DNA from: Bactericera cockerelli
Lineage: Eukaryota; Arthropoda; Insecta; Hemiptera; Triozidae
Length of the DNA stretch: 64,000 nt
Direction: 5' to 3'
NCBI GenBank assembly: GCA_024516035.1
Contig: CM044967.1
Coordinates: 113,491-177,490, forward strand
The notes beneath the pieces are model-generated. The model saw only the letters and a program-made list of their open reading frames with translations. It was not told the DNA's origin and made no database searches. The position numbers and the translations under genes are program-made. Positions 11,601-21,690 of this stretch are shown here, piece by piece. Numbering within the stretch: position 1 is the stretch's first letter; the number at the start of each line of letters is the position of its first letter.

Positions 11601-12514
11601 ACACGGAGTTTGGTGGTACTAGAACTCTCTTTATGTACACCATGATGAACGAGGAGATAATCAGACGACACATTACTAGGAACCATATGACCATTGATCA
11701 GATAGTCATTCAGATTATCAGCATAGAGATCTTTTAATTTGGGGTTCTTGTCTAATCTTTTCTTTAAGTTAGAAAGACGACTTACCGCTTGAGATTTATT
11801 AGTTCCCAGATTAGGAGGTTGATTGTTGCGAAATGGCAAGCTTACAACATACGTACCAGATGGATCACGATAGTGAGTTCTCACGAAATGTTCTTCACAT
11901 GCGAGATCTTCAGGATTTTCCACAGGAGGAATGTCACTTACATTCTCCATCTCCCAGAACCGTTGAAGTTGAGTGGAAATAGGATCTTCAATGCTGGATA
12001 TAAAGAGAGATGTACATTTGGGTTGGTTGGTGTAAGAATCGACACCATCTTCCCGAACACTACCCATAAGAAGCCACCCAAACTTGCTTGGAATTGCGGA
12101 TGGAAATCCTGTAATGATCGGCATATTAGATAACACGATATGAGCGTAATGCTCAGCACCAATCAACATGTCAATACACGTTGAGACTTGTTTGTGAAGA
12201 TAAGATGAATCTGCAAGTTGCAAATGAGCAAAACGTTGCAGCACAGATGTTGGGATGGATGACGGCAAGTCAGAAGCGATTCTTGGCAAAACCACGGCAT
12301 GAACACATAAGGGCTCACAACTGGACTCCAAGTGAGGAGAAACTTCACACTTGACCTCTCCCCTGGATTGAATTGGATTCGTGGATCCAATTCCTGATAT
12401 CTGGATGGTTGAACGTCCTCTTGGTAGTTTGAGGGTTTGCGCCAACTTCTCCGTCACAGCAGAAATTTGACTTCCGGGATCGATAACACAGCGCACCGGA
12501 ATCCAGGCTCCCAT
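8675..12514 (-). CDS. BEL/Pao Pol polyprotein (protease, RT, RNase H, integrase)
   Basis: 1279 residues uninterrupted. Aspartic protease: RCVIDPGSQ near residues 8-16. Reverse transcriptase: the YVDD box near residue 425, preceded by VVFDPN and TVTFGLPPSPFQAQ. RNase H: from about residue 590 (FADASISAYS). Integrase: H-H-C-C zinc motif near 905-945 (HQLTLHGGP, CVKCVK), then catalytic D (VGVDLAGP, about 972), D (SDNGTNF, about 1038) and E (GGLWEAGVK, about 1090). The C-terminal DUF5641-like tail ends in IRPVSKLAVLP. The first Met shown is not a true start: gag and pol were one frame before a MITE split them (see 12521-13109), so most of Pol may no longer be translated from this copy. Enzymatic motifs look intact. 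Confidence 0.93.
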   Translation of the reverse strand: MGAWIPVRCVIDPGSQISAVTEKLAQTLKLPRGRSTIQISGIGSTNPIQSRGEVKCEVSPHLESSCEPLCVHAVVLPRIASDLPSSIPTSVLQRFAHLQLADSSYLHKQVSTCIDMLIGAEHYAHIVLSNMPIITGFPSAIPSKFGWLLMGSVREDGVDSYTNQPKCTSLFISSIEDPISTQLQRFWEMENVSDIPPVENPEDLACEEHFVRTHYRDPSGTYVVSLPFRNNQPPNLGTNKSQAVSRLSNLKKRLDKNPKLKDLYADNLNDYLINGHMVPSNVSSDYLLVHHGVHKESSSTTKLRVVFDPNVKGSNQLSLAESLMVGPKLQKDIGDLLTTFRLNAVALTCDIQAMYRSIWVTEADRKYQHILWMEKDNPELKEFELTTVTFGLPPSPFQAQRVLKQLVLDEGSNYPCAAPVVLDDIYVDDVVTGSQSVSEVIDLRDQLIALLRVGGFSVRKFASSHPDVLDDLPPEACELSHNLGSDDSIKLLGMKWNPTSDVFFYSIIPAESTEMTKRKILSSVASIYDLNGYLSPITIWMKIFLQKMWLDSNLSWDTPLSEHLQEKWKTFTAELPLVSDIKISRYIPSAKSNSISLVGFADASISAYSCVVYLRVCDPDDDVRTYLIRAKSKVAPLKVQTINRLELNAAYLLVKTVKSLNFLSQKLSIDNVYLFSDSAVVLSWLKTPPYLLKIYVGNRVTQILESSEPSQWRHVTTDKNSADPASRGLMPSQLVSNGLWFKGPSFLKQSPEVWPKPLATVQQPIPELRPSTTLVIKAEDNYLMKTIEKFSSLTKVKRVIAFVLRFIDNCRNRASSIVSSDLTLSELDRALTQCIRITQQCHMNDELKSVSLGQPCAAHLRNLSPIINSTGILAVGGRLSRAPIPEGSKHPILLPAKAYLTKLLIESYHQLTLHGGPKVVQSLLQRKYWIIGARNQIRSILSKCVKCVKMKPLFHQPVMADLPVSRFAQGRAFINVGVDLAGPFSLKSGPRRNSPIVKAYFAIFICMATKAIHLELLSSLSTPCFLASLDRFIGRRGLPSSIYSDNGTNFQGAARHISETYQFLLNSHDQIASHLLLKEISWIFNPPSAPNFGGLWEAGVKSVKGHLKHVISDHSFNYEEFNTLLVQIEAILNSRPLCALGANPNDGVDILTPGHFLTGAPLLARPESDVSQTYIPPLKRWLLIVQASQCFWKRWRSDYLNTLIQRNKWTSSSNNLKVNDVVIIQSQSSPPQQWPLGVVTKVMPGEDNVVRVVTVRTANGELIRPVSKLAVLPVSAPQQ

Positions 12515-12520
12515 GTAGTC

Positions 12521-13109
12521 TAGTGATGCCCGATCTCACATAAAAGATCGATTTATTGAATCGATTTAGATCGAGGTGTAAAAATCGATCCGATGGATCG
12601 ATCTCACCTAAAAAATCGATTTCGTAGAAATCGATCTTCGATTTTTATAATAATAATAATAATAATGATGATAGTATTAACAGAATGAAAAGTCTAACAT
12701 ATGTTTACATATATAACATATAAACCTTTGATAATCCTTTGAATATCCTCAAAGAGCAAAAAAAACCTGTTTTGAGGAAAAACCTTTGAATCTGGCATCA
12801 CTGACCATACGTCACAATCAGCTTATATTTGACCTTCGGGACAGTTCGGGAGGAACGATTAAAATTAAAAATCTAAATCCTTCGTCGGTAGCGGCTCTCA
12901 AGTCTCAAAATTTTGATATTTTTTTCAAAGCCAAATAAACTCAAAACGCGTTAAACGGTTTTTAATATACCTCCGATCTCGATTCTCGATCTGATTCTTT
13001 TTTTTGATTAATCGATCTTGATTCAAGATAGAAGATCGATTCAAAAAATAGATCGATTCTCATCAAAAGATCGATCTCCGATTTAATCGAAGATCGATCC
13101 CCATCTCTA
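12521..13109. mobile_element. hAT-type MITE inside gag-pol
   Basis: 589 bp bounded by TAGTGATGCCCGATC on the left and, inverted, TAGAGATGGGGATCGATC on the right. It is flanked by a perfect 8-bp target duplication ATGTAGTC (12513-12520 and 13110-13117). TA-rich start and 8-bp duplication indicate hAT. The sequence is full of GATCGAT-type motifs at both ends, a sub-terminal repeat pattern that hAT transposases often bind. No coding capacity. Its insertion ends the Gag frame with about 50 foreign codons and a stop at 12962. Confidence 0.88.
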
Positions 13110-13117
13110 ATGTAGTC

Positions 13118-14530
13118 TTGCACTTTCACGATAGCCGTACCCAGAAGGATACTGGAACACGATTGCAAACTAGATTGCATAACACCACTGATGGGTAGAT
13201 TAGTAGAAGTCGAGGGCTTCTGATCACTAGACACAGGATGTAATAAAGTGTTATGTGAGGAACTATTACACACACGACACTTATACTTTGATTGACAGTT
13301 CAATGAAGAATGGGTTGATCCAAAACAACCAAAACACAATTTGGCTTGTTTCACCACAGTGAACCTCTGAGATGGATCCATCTTCAAGAACTTGTAACAC
13401 TTTGATAGCATGTGACCCACGTGATCACATGCAGAACACTTTCTAGCTGAGATGTATTCTCGGTTAGAATTGAAAGGTTTAGATAGTTGAGCCTTATGTT
13501 CGGGCTCCACATTGGTAGCTACCAGCATCTTAGATGTGGTCTGGGGTTTAGATTTCACAACACTCTGATGAGAAGTTGAAGTTGACTCGACTGAGTAAAC
13601 TTCAAGCACAGATCGTTTTGCTTTCACGAAACTTACCACATCGTCATAATTTGGAAAAGCCACATTTGCTTTTTCGGTTTCAAACTCCATCCGAGTTTTA
13701 GGGTCCAATGCTCGTAAACAATGATGAACCAAAACAAATTCACGGAAGTCAGGTAGATTAAGACCTCGCAGAGATTCAACAGTTGTACAGAATTCATCAA
13801 GATAAGATGAAAGACTGGTAACTGTATCTTTAGTCAGAGGTTGAAACTGTAAGATTTTATTTAAATGACAAGCAGCGATGATTCGTTTTTTAGAAAACCG
13901 ATCACACAAGGTACGATAAGCCAATGGGTAATTGGCAGCAGAAAATGATACATTTTCAATGGTGGATAAAGCAGGACCCTGCAGGTATTGCTTTAGGTAA
14001 GAAAACTTTTGTATATCACTAAGTTGATTACACGTGTGTACGATCTCGTCGTACAGAGATTTCCACGATGGAAATGCTGTTATTTCACCCGAGAAGATAG
14101 GGATAGAAATGGTGGGTAGCTTAAGCTTGAATGAAGAATGATTGGTAGAGTCACGTGACGTTGATGCACGAAAACTGGATGCAGCAGCAGCCTCAGCCTC
14201 TGCAGCTTCTTGATTCAGTTGGGCAAGATGAGCCTTCACCTGAAAGAACAACTCCTCAAACTTCTTGGTCTCCTCCACAGTAGACGTAGGTTCCTCGGTT
14301 GATTTGAGCTGGGCGTTGAGGATGTGAATCTGATCTGTCACATACTCGAATTTATCCCAAGTGCTTGCAAGATTTTCACACCTGACACGAAAGATCTGTT
14401 GTTTATCATTCTTGCCTATGAGATCCACACAATCTTGCACTCTGGTTTGATATCTCTCACGCGCCTTGATAAACTGCTCCATTTGTTGAGCTTTAGTAAG
14501 AGACATTTTAGAGGAATTATAACACGACAA
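13118..14530 (-). CDS. BEL/Pao Gag, C-terminally disrupted
   Basis: Gag half of the original gag-pol. The second Met (MSLTKAQQ, at 14506) is the likelier start because the preceding eight codons look like leader. Residues about 10-130 are charged and partly coiled-coil-like. A DUF1759-type capsid region follows (FSGEITAFPSWKSLYD ... CHLNKILQF, about 145-240). There are two CCHC-type knuckles near residues 363-425 (CSACDHVGHMLSKC and CFGCFGSTHSSLNC) plus a further C-x2-C-x4-H. Gag packages the element's RNA in virus-like particles. The frame runs on into the MITE to a stop at 12962, so the present product has a foreign tail and no Pol. Confidence 0.9.
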
Positions 14531-15045
14531 AAAAATCCCAACTTGTCAAAAAAAGTAATAACAAACTTACCTTACACAGATATAAATCATAAAAGATCCA
14601 AAGTGAAAATTTAAATAAAATATTTTAATTCACTGAATAGTAAATCCTTACACACGTCACACAGTGTGCATATAGATATCACACACAAGATAAAGATACG
14701 GTTAGGTAGATATTCAAAATAATTAATTAAAAAAAAAAAAAAAATAATAATAATAAAGAAATTAATTTTAGAAATAAGATGAGTTTTGAAGTGATCAAAC
14801 ACACGTCACACTATCAATTTTCACAATATCTCCTAAGTAGGAGGAAATTTAGCTTAATTATGGAAATTAATGGAGCCATAAAAAAGGAAAAGGGTCAAAA
14901 ATCCCAATTGACAGTAAAGTTTTCAAAAGGAAAGATAAAATCACGAGAAAAAAAATAAATGGTCAAATAACACAGGAAAATCCAAAAGAAGTAAACAATT
15001 GAAATTATTTAGGTACAAAATCATAAATCACTAGTTTGAAATATA

Positions 15046-16060
15046 TCTCTATATATAAATGAGAAATATGGACGGGCTTTGTGGCTTTGTGGCTTTGTGA
15101 CTTTGTGGCTTTGTGTGCAGGAATTGTTTAGGCGAAACGGTAAGAGATAGCGAAAAATTGATGAGAGACGACCCCAAGTAAAATTGCCGGAAAATACCAG
15201 GAAAATTATCAAAAGTCCGAAATTCCAAACCGTCCTTGAGTTATGACCTTCCTCAAGTATTGGCTTGAGGAAGGGTCCGATTTTATGACAGTCTTTGCCC
15301 TGGAACTTGAAATCTATCGCGAGGACCTATATTTTTTATTATTTAATAACACATTAGACAAAACTAGCTAACATTTAATTCATACTAGGCCACATTCTGA
15401 CGTACCGTCCAGGAGATATAAGCCAGAATGTTCGGAATTTCGACCTTTTTTTCAGACTTTTCACGTTTTTTAGCAGATTCCAGCGCGGAACTTAAAATTT
15501 GTCGCGAGGACCTATATTTTTTATTATTTAATAACACATAAGACAAAACTAGCTTTCATTTAATTCATACTAGGCTACATTCTGACGTACCGTTCTGGAG
15601 ATACAAGCCAGAATGTTCGAAATTTGGACCTTTTTTTCAGACTTTTCACGTTTTTTAGCAGACTCCAGCGCGGAACTTAAAATTCGTCGCAAGGGCCCAT
15701 ATTTTTTATTATTTATTAACACATTAGATAAAACTAGCTTTCATTTAATTCATACTAGGCCACATTCTGACGTACCGTTCTCGAGATAGAAGCCAGAATG
15801 TTCGAAATTTCGACCATTTTTTCAGACTTTTCACGTTTTTTTTTTACAGATTCCAGCACGGAACTTGAAAGATATCGCGAGGACCTATATTTTTATTGTA
15901 AAAACTGTCTGAGAACATCACATGATTTTATTTGAGCTCTTTGTTGCCATATTCTGACAAATCGTTCTCGAAATATAGGCCAGTTTGCTACATTATAAAT
16001 ATCCGCTATGATAGATTTGGCTCGGAATTTTGAAATTTACAGCGATGATGGTTTTGTGTT

Positions 16061-16103
<43 letters not shown>

Positions 16104-16247
16104 TGTGGTGTGTGTGGGTGTGTGGGTGGGTGTGTGGGTGGGTGTGTGGGTGGGTGTGTGTGTGGTGTGTGTGTGGTGTGTGTGTGTGGTGTGTGTGTGT
16201 GGTGTGTGTGTGGTGTGTGTGTGTGTGTGTGTGTGTGTTTTGTGTGG

Positions 16248-16302
<55 letters not shown>

Positions 16303-16461
16303 TGTGTGTGTGTGTGTGTGTGGATGGGTGTGTGTATGTGTGTGATGGTGTGGGTGTGTGTGGATTGTGTGTATGTGTGTGTGGGGTATGTGGTGTGGTA
16401 TGTGTGTGATGTATGGGTGGTGTGTGTGTGATGGCTTGGCGAAGCGGGTGCAGCCCGCTAG
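15046..16461 (+). mobile_element. Non-autonomous Helitron with (TG)n array, copy 1
   Basis: Starts TCTCTATATATAAATGAG directly after an A and ends AGCGGG-TGCAG-CCCGCT hairpin plus AG, giving a CTAG end, directly before a T. No target duplication. Order inside: short CTTTGTGG repeats, a unique leader, about four tandem units of roughly 180-195 bp (each with CCTATATTTTT, TTCATTTAATTCAT and CACATTCTGACGTACCGTT), then about 380 bp of TG-rich microsatellite before the terminal hairpin. A second copy with identical ends lies at 29058-30636. No Rep/helicase frame, so it must be mobilised in trans. It sits in the BEL leader. Confidence 0.88.
16054..16436 (+). repeat. (TG)n microsatellite inside Helitron copy 1
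   Basis: Nearly pure TG with interspersed TGG and GGTG variants. The long open frames across it, of Cys/Val/Gly only, are microsatellite artefacts. Confidence 0.9.
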
Positions 16462-17529
16462 TTTAAAATAAATGACACCATATTCAAAAAAGTGATGAAA
16501 AGATCAGATTAAAAACACAGGTGAAAATAAAAGGTTTCCGAAAGGAAAAGTAAAAATGATTAATAATTATTTAAAAGGTTTAACACTTCAAAATCAGGTC
16601 AAAAGGGGTTTAAATAAAAAAAATTAAAAAACACAAGTAAAATTAAGTTTTCTCAAAAATTAAGAAAAAAGAGGTCACTATTTCTTCACAAGGTATGATA
16701 AAAGATAAGTCACCAAAAAGATTTAATTTTAAAGGTAAATAATTAAATAAATATAAATATAATCAATTCTACACCAATTTAACCAAGTAAGTATAGACTA
16801 TAGAAAAATGGTATAAAATAGACTATAAAAAGAACACTTGTTATCAGTAGGTACGCGGTGTAGGTATCTCCTAATGAGAATCCGAAATCAAAAGTAAGTT
16901 GATGGTATTCAATCTCCACTGAAGTAAAAATAATCACAATTTGAATTATAATAATTAGCTTATTTAATTCACAGCACAATGAAAAAGGTTAAATTAACGA
17001 TCACTTAAATGATTAATCAAAATGCTGAGAGATCGCGATAAAAATAAAATAACCAATAAAAATCAAACAATTGTTTTGATTAAAGCAAAATAAAATTATA
17101 TTGTTTACCGATCAACCCACAATGCTGTTCTATCGCAACTTCTGTTTTAGTTTGAAATTTGGTAAGGGAGATAAATAACACATGATAAAGATAGCAACCA
17201 AAGAGAGAAGCCGACTAGGCTTTCAGATCGCCATTTTGGATATGAAAAATAAGTAAAACTTAAAAGCTAAACTTATCTGATACAGATCCAGTTTTCACAC
17301 ACAGGATGATGAGATTTGATAAGGAGATTTCCTCTAGCTGAAGAAAGAACACTGCAAAGAGAATTGAGCTCCATACACAAGATAAACTAAGATCACAAAC
17401 TTTGAAAGTTACCACGAACGCGTAACGCGACACTTCAATGAACAGAAGGTTCACTGACAAAAGTTTTAACAAATAAAAAAAACCCAAACAAAAAGATTTT
17501 AAAGGCTTCCGGACCGAACGAACCAGTTA

Positions 17530-17879
17530 TGTTGGGACTTTAGCAAGATACGTTCGCGTTCAAAGGTTGTCTTTCGCGGTTTTCACTAAACGATGTTCAA
17601 ATAGATGATTTGATTGCACGAGATAGATATTACACAAGATAGAGATAAGGGGATCACTTACACGATGACGAATTATGACAGACTGATCGCCTCTTTGCGT
17701 TAGGTACCTCATGCAGTAGGTACCACAAACTTGCTAGCTATCTCCGAATGCAAGTTGCACTTTGGTAGAAGGCGAAGGTCGACGACACACGGGGTGATTA
17801 ATAAGTTAAGTCGCCGACACACGGTGTTGAACGCGATAGGTACGATAGGATAAAGGGAACTGGTTTTTAGTACTAAACA
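17530..17879 (-). repeat. 5' LTR of the BEL element
   Basis: 350 bp, apparently identical to 7955-8304, TG...CA on the plus strand. As the upstream LTR on the minus strand it should hold the promoter. The short tandem phrase GCCGACACACGG/ACGACACACGGGG occurs within it. Confidence 0.93.
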
Positions 17880-17925
17880 CTGCTGTAAAAATGGGACTTT
17901 ATAATAGTCCCACTCGGGCAGTATA
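17880..17925 (+). mobile_element. SINE (family C), right part after the BEL insertion
   Basis: Begins with the duplicated CTGCT, then GTAAAAATGGGACTTT and ATAGTCCCACTCGGGCAG. It continues the SINE interrupted at 7954. Confidence 0.7.
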
Positions 17926-18364
17926 ATTATTATTATTATATTATATTATCATTTTTATCATTGGACAAGGATATGGAGTACTGAATTTAACTTTCAAGAT
18001 GGATCTCTTTTCTGAGAATAGTAAAGTTCAACAAGTCAACCTCCGGAACTAAATCCAAGTCTAATCTTATCTTCCTGACAAGACGTGACAGATACAACAG
18101 CGCGAAACAGATTCTGATTTTATGATTTTCATAGACTGTTTAGTTGTTTTTTTCTTTCTTACTATAATTTACCATGTTCTTGCATGGGTTGACGATTTTA
18201 ATGGACGTTTTTTAATGTATATGTTACGGTAAAAGTACATAATTGGTGATTGTATACAATTACCGGTAATTGTATACAATCACCACAGTCACTGGTAAAT
18301 GTACGAAATTATTCTCAATTATCTACTTTTACCGGTAATTGTATACAATAGCCAAGGACCAGCG

Positions 18365-20403
18365 CATGGGCGTAGCCAGGGGGGGGCAGGGGGGGGCAGC
18401 TGCCCCCCCCTAGAGAAACCTCAATAGTATGCAACATGGAAGGGGCAACTTAAATTTACACATGATATTTTTTGAAAAAATATTTTTCGAGAAAAAAAAA
18501 CATTGAAAAACCTTAAAATCAAAAATCAAAGGATTTTTAAAAGGGTAAAAATATCAAGTAGACCCTAAAAAAAAATATCAAAGCTCTCCCTGGTATACAT
18601 ATAATTATTAGTGAGGCGCTCCAATGGAAAATCGGGGCGAGCAAATGGCCTTTTGGTGCCGATCAGGTTCAAACTGGGTTCCACCGACAGGTATGAATGG
18701 CCGCTATCTAGGGTTAGTGTTAGGGCCTTTCGTCACCTACTAGGGCCATATTAGGGCCTTTTTGGAAAACCATATATGCCGCTCTAACTCCTTCTGTGTT
18801 GCAGATGAAGCAAACATGTATAGAATATGAAAGCGCACCTTTCAGTGGTACTAAAATTTGGTGGCGCGCGCCGTTCACAAGTTATGCGCAGAACAGAGAT
18901 TTTTTTCGTGCCAGTTTTGCCCTGCCACTTTGGTAGCCTCTGGACGCCATTTGGTCACCTAAATATCCTTTCCCATACAAGATGAACATTTTTTGTCAGC
19001 AAATCGACGCTTCATCTAGTGGCGCCAGCAGCGCAGAGGTGCTTGAATTTTTTGCGTTTTTTCGCCATAACTCTGGCTGTGTTAATGACGAAAGGCTAAA
19101 ATTTATTGCGTTAGGTTTGTACGGACGAGGGCTACAAGAATATGTCATAAAAACAGCTTAAAGTTTAAACTGTTTGACATATGTCAAAAAATGGCTGCTT
19201 TTTTTTCAATCGGTGATTATGCACCGATAAAGTATCGCAAGCACATGATGTTACATATCGTTCGATTCGCCTTGACGATGCAAATCCAAAAAGGTATAAC
19301 ATTACCGCCTTAAGCCTTAAAATCGATTAATTTCAAGGCGACGATTAAAACGGTTTTTTCAAACGCCGTTTTAAGGCAGAAGGAGACGTTTTTTCGGCTT
19401 TTTGAAAAAAGGGGGTAGGGGGTTTGAAAAATAGGCAGGATGGGTGATTTTCGATGTAATTTCCTACATTTTTGCCAAAAAAAATTGAAAATTTTAATCG
19501 TTAACCATGTTTTTAATTCATTTGAATTTTTTTTAATTATTTGAAAAATTAAAATTTTTTAGTGATTTTTCCGGGGCTATTATAAACGTTAACAGGGCAT
19601 ATTGCATATCGATCGAACCGGAAAATTGTCAGCTACAAGAATTTTTTAAAAGAAAAGCTCCCTATATAACCCAGACCATGTGGGCGGGGCCGGTTCATTG
19701 ATTAAAAATTTCGGAAAATTTTAATTTGCCCAAAGTGACTGTAAATTTTTATCAAAACTAGACCTATTATATATCATTCGATGCGCATTGACCTGGAAAA
19801 TTCAAAAATGCCATAAAACGATAGCTTTGTCTCTAAAAGTTGCAATTTTTAGTAACTTTTTTTTTTCTTAAATCGGTCAAGGTAGGGTCAATAAAGAATT
19901 TTCGTTACGGCAATTTTTAACGTAAAAAAAGGCTCCTCGCTCAAAAAATACTACCCAAATCGTTACGATCGTTTTAGACTCGCAATAAAATTGAGGTTCT
20001 AAATATGTATAATAAAGTATATGTCCTCGCGACGAATCGAGATTTATACTCAAAAAACCTCAAAAGTAATGCGCTTTCGATTAATTTTTTTTTTTTTTTA
20101 GAAATAAACTTTGCATCAAATTTTCAATAACATTGTTACCTGTATTCCATTTAATAAATAAAAAGCCTGTTCTAAAATATTATTGAGAGAGAAGAAAAGC
20201 TGTCTGTATTCGTTGTATGTGTAGGTACAAATTACAAATATATATTCAGTTTCTTGTGGGACCTTTGGTTTTAAACAAGAACAAAACAAATCGCTTCCAC
20301 TGCCTTTTTCCGCACCCAAAGGACCCCACACCCCCCCCCCCCACTTTCGACACGGATATCTTAGTTGCCCCCCCCTAGAGCGGATGCTGGCTACGCCCAT
20401 GTC
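18365..20403. mobile_element. 2-kb inverted-repeat element nested in the Ginger-like element
   Basis: Left end CATGGGCGTAGCCAGG followed by G and C runs and CCTAGAG; right end CTCTAG-like motif, C runs and CTGGCTACGCCCATG as the inverse. ACCAGCG occurs immediately left (18358-18364) and right (20404-20410), a likely target duplication. Removing the insert rejoins outer terminal repeat sequence that matches the other end of the Ginger-like element. About 1.9 kb of interior without a convincing frame. The superfamily is uncertain. Confidence 0.6.
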
Positions 20404-20596
20404 ACCAGCGGTAAAAGTAAGAAAATGAAATGAAAAGAAGAAATAAAACAATAAATTCAAATAGTTTTTCAATAAATGTAATTTTTATCTATTTTTTTAA
20501 ACCTGATTTAGAACAAGAGGCTTTTATTTCTTACTTTTTAATCTGAATGTTATAGAATAATAAAACAGAAGCAAAAAAAAGGTCTAGGTATAACAT

Positions 20597-20602
<6 letters not shown>

Positions 20603-20630
<28 letters not shown>

Positions 20631-20837
20631 GTCGCTTTCAACTGCATGGTCATATCACGACGGGGGTGTTACCCTCCATTCGCAGGAAACTCACAAACCT
20701 GCTACCCACATTTACCTCACCCAGCCTGGGTTGGGCCGGAATGCCAGCATCACGAAGTCTTTACCTCGCTGGACGTTGCTTAACTTCGGTGATCCAACGA
20801 GAACCGGTGCATTCAACGCGCCATCGACGCTGGCTAA
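20603..20837 (-). mobile_element. 5S-rRNA-derived SINE (family D), full copy
   Basis: On the minus strand the first 90 or so bases closely follow 5S rRNA: GCGTTGAATGCACCGGTTCTC, GATCACCGAAGTTAAGCAAC. This includes the region of the internal 5S promoter (A box, intermediate element and C box). A central domain follows (ACCCAGGCTGGGTGAG), then GAATGGAGGGTAACACCC and a long A tail. A 14-bp target duplication TATAACATCATTTT flanks it (20589-20602 and 20838-20851), which shows LINE-machinery retroposition. Related decayed copies are at 44857, 45555 and 46898, and a tail at 27690. Confidence 0.88.
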
Positions 20838-20929
20838 TATAACATCATTTTATGTTAATAATTTATTAATTAACAACAAGAGGTTTTTTGCCTGAATTAA
20901 TAACAAGAGGCAAATTTTGTATAACATTT

Positions 20930-21690
20930 ATACTATTTGTTTTGACACGACAAACTCTCATGGCACTTAAAATTACACAGCTTTCCATTCTTTTTACATT
21001 TAGTTTTGCAAACACATCTCTGATAGCCTTGCCCACTCGATAATGAAGTTTTTCAACATAAAATATTAAGATTTGGAAACATAACTAGAGAAATTAATGA
21101 TTCTTTGCAGAGGGTAAATTGATTTCTGCTATACATCTGTGGCAGTCGCCCCTCTTTAGTACCCAATTCATACACACATAATAACAGCCAACACATTTCT
21201 ACAATCACTTTGTGCCCTGTCAACATCGGGTACTCTTAATTTTACCGTATCACCTGGATTTTCAGGTGATACGGTATTTCTAACATTTGATGTTTTAAAC
21301 ATTTTTTTGCTTGCTCTTCAAGGATTTCCTTAGCATGTGTCCGTTTAATTGCTACAGAATCTTGTCTCTCTGTAATTTCATTAGAAGCTGGTTCTTCTGG
21401 AATCATATTGGGCTCATTCACTGATGGTTTTTCTGGAATATGTTCTAATAGAAGCTCATTTGTTTCATCCACTTCTGCTTCTTCATGTTCTACGGAATCA
21501 GGACCCGACTGGTTTTCTTCTATTTGTATTTTGTTCCACCAACTCTGCCAAATCTTCTTCAATTGAAACATTTTCCAGAACATTATCAGGCAGTGATGAT
21601 TTTTTCAAACCAATTTTGGCAGGAACCCCAAACATGGCTTCATACGGGCTGCACTTGATTCCACAATGGTAATTGTATAAATTGTATTTT
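20930..21690 (-). pseudogene. Ginger-type integrase, C-terminal remnant
   Basis: On the minus strand one frame gives YHCGIKCSPYEAMFGVPAKI then SSLPDNVLENVSIEEDLAEL, the end of a retroviral-type integrase core as found in Ginger/KRBA2-like proteins. Further on: KRTHAKEILEEQAKK (post-core helix), ELGTKEGRLPQMYSRNQFT and a cysteine-rich end GQGYQRCVCKTKC ... CNFKCHESLSC. Stops and frame changes separate these pieces, so the gene is dead. The catalytic D,D,E portion would lie upstream and is missing, probably replaced or displaced by the LINE insertion. Confidence 0.65.

Larger units (their letters stand above)
14531..17529 (-). other. 5' leader of the BEL element
   Basis: Untranslated leader between the right (5') LTR and Gag, about 1.6 kb once the Helitron is subtracted. 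It is A/T-rich with short frames only. On the minus strand, beginning four bases after the LTR (TAAC), TGGTTCGTTCGGTCC at about 17511-17525 is a plausible primer-binding site because it starts TGG, the complement of a tRNA CCA end. I did not identify the tRNA. Confidence 0.55.
7955..17879 (-). mobile_element. BEL/Pao LTR retrotransposon, recently inserted
   Basis: Complete element transcribed on the minus strand. It has 350-bp LTRs with TG...CA ends, a 5-bp target duplication (CTGCT), a candidate primer-binding site inside the right LTR, a G-rich polypurine tract beside the left LTR, and gag and pol reading frames. Pol domain order (protease, RT, RNase H, integrase, DUF5641) is that of BEL/Pao. 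The length is 9925 bp; without the hAT MITE and its extra target copy (597 bp) and the Helitron (1416 bp) the original is about 7.9 kb. The LTRs look identical by eye, so the insertion is young. It lies in the Zasp52 intron in the same orientation as the gene. No env-like frame was seen. Confidence 0.93.

Noticed and set aside
16008..16431. Long Cys/Val/Gly-rich frames on the plus strand and Thr/His-rich frames on the minus strand (also 30002-30713)
   Set aside because: They are translations of the (TG)n array inside the two Helitrons; no codon texture or domain.
20116..20472. 118-residue minus-strand frame
   Set aside because: Spans the G/C-run end of the nested inverted-repeat element and its flank; no domain.
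20740..20837. Genuine 5S rRNA gene
   Set aside because: Only the first part resembles 5S; it is joined to a non-5S tail and an A tract and flanked by a target duplication, so it is a SINE.
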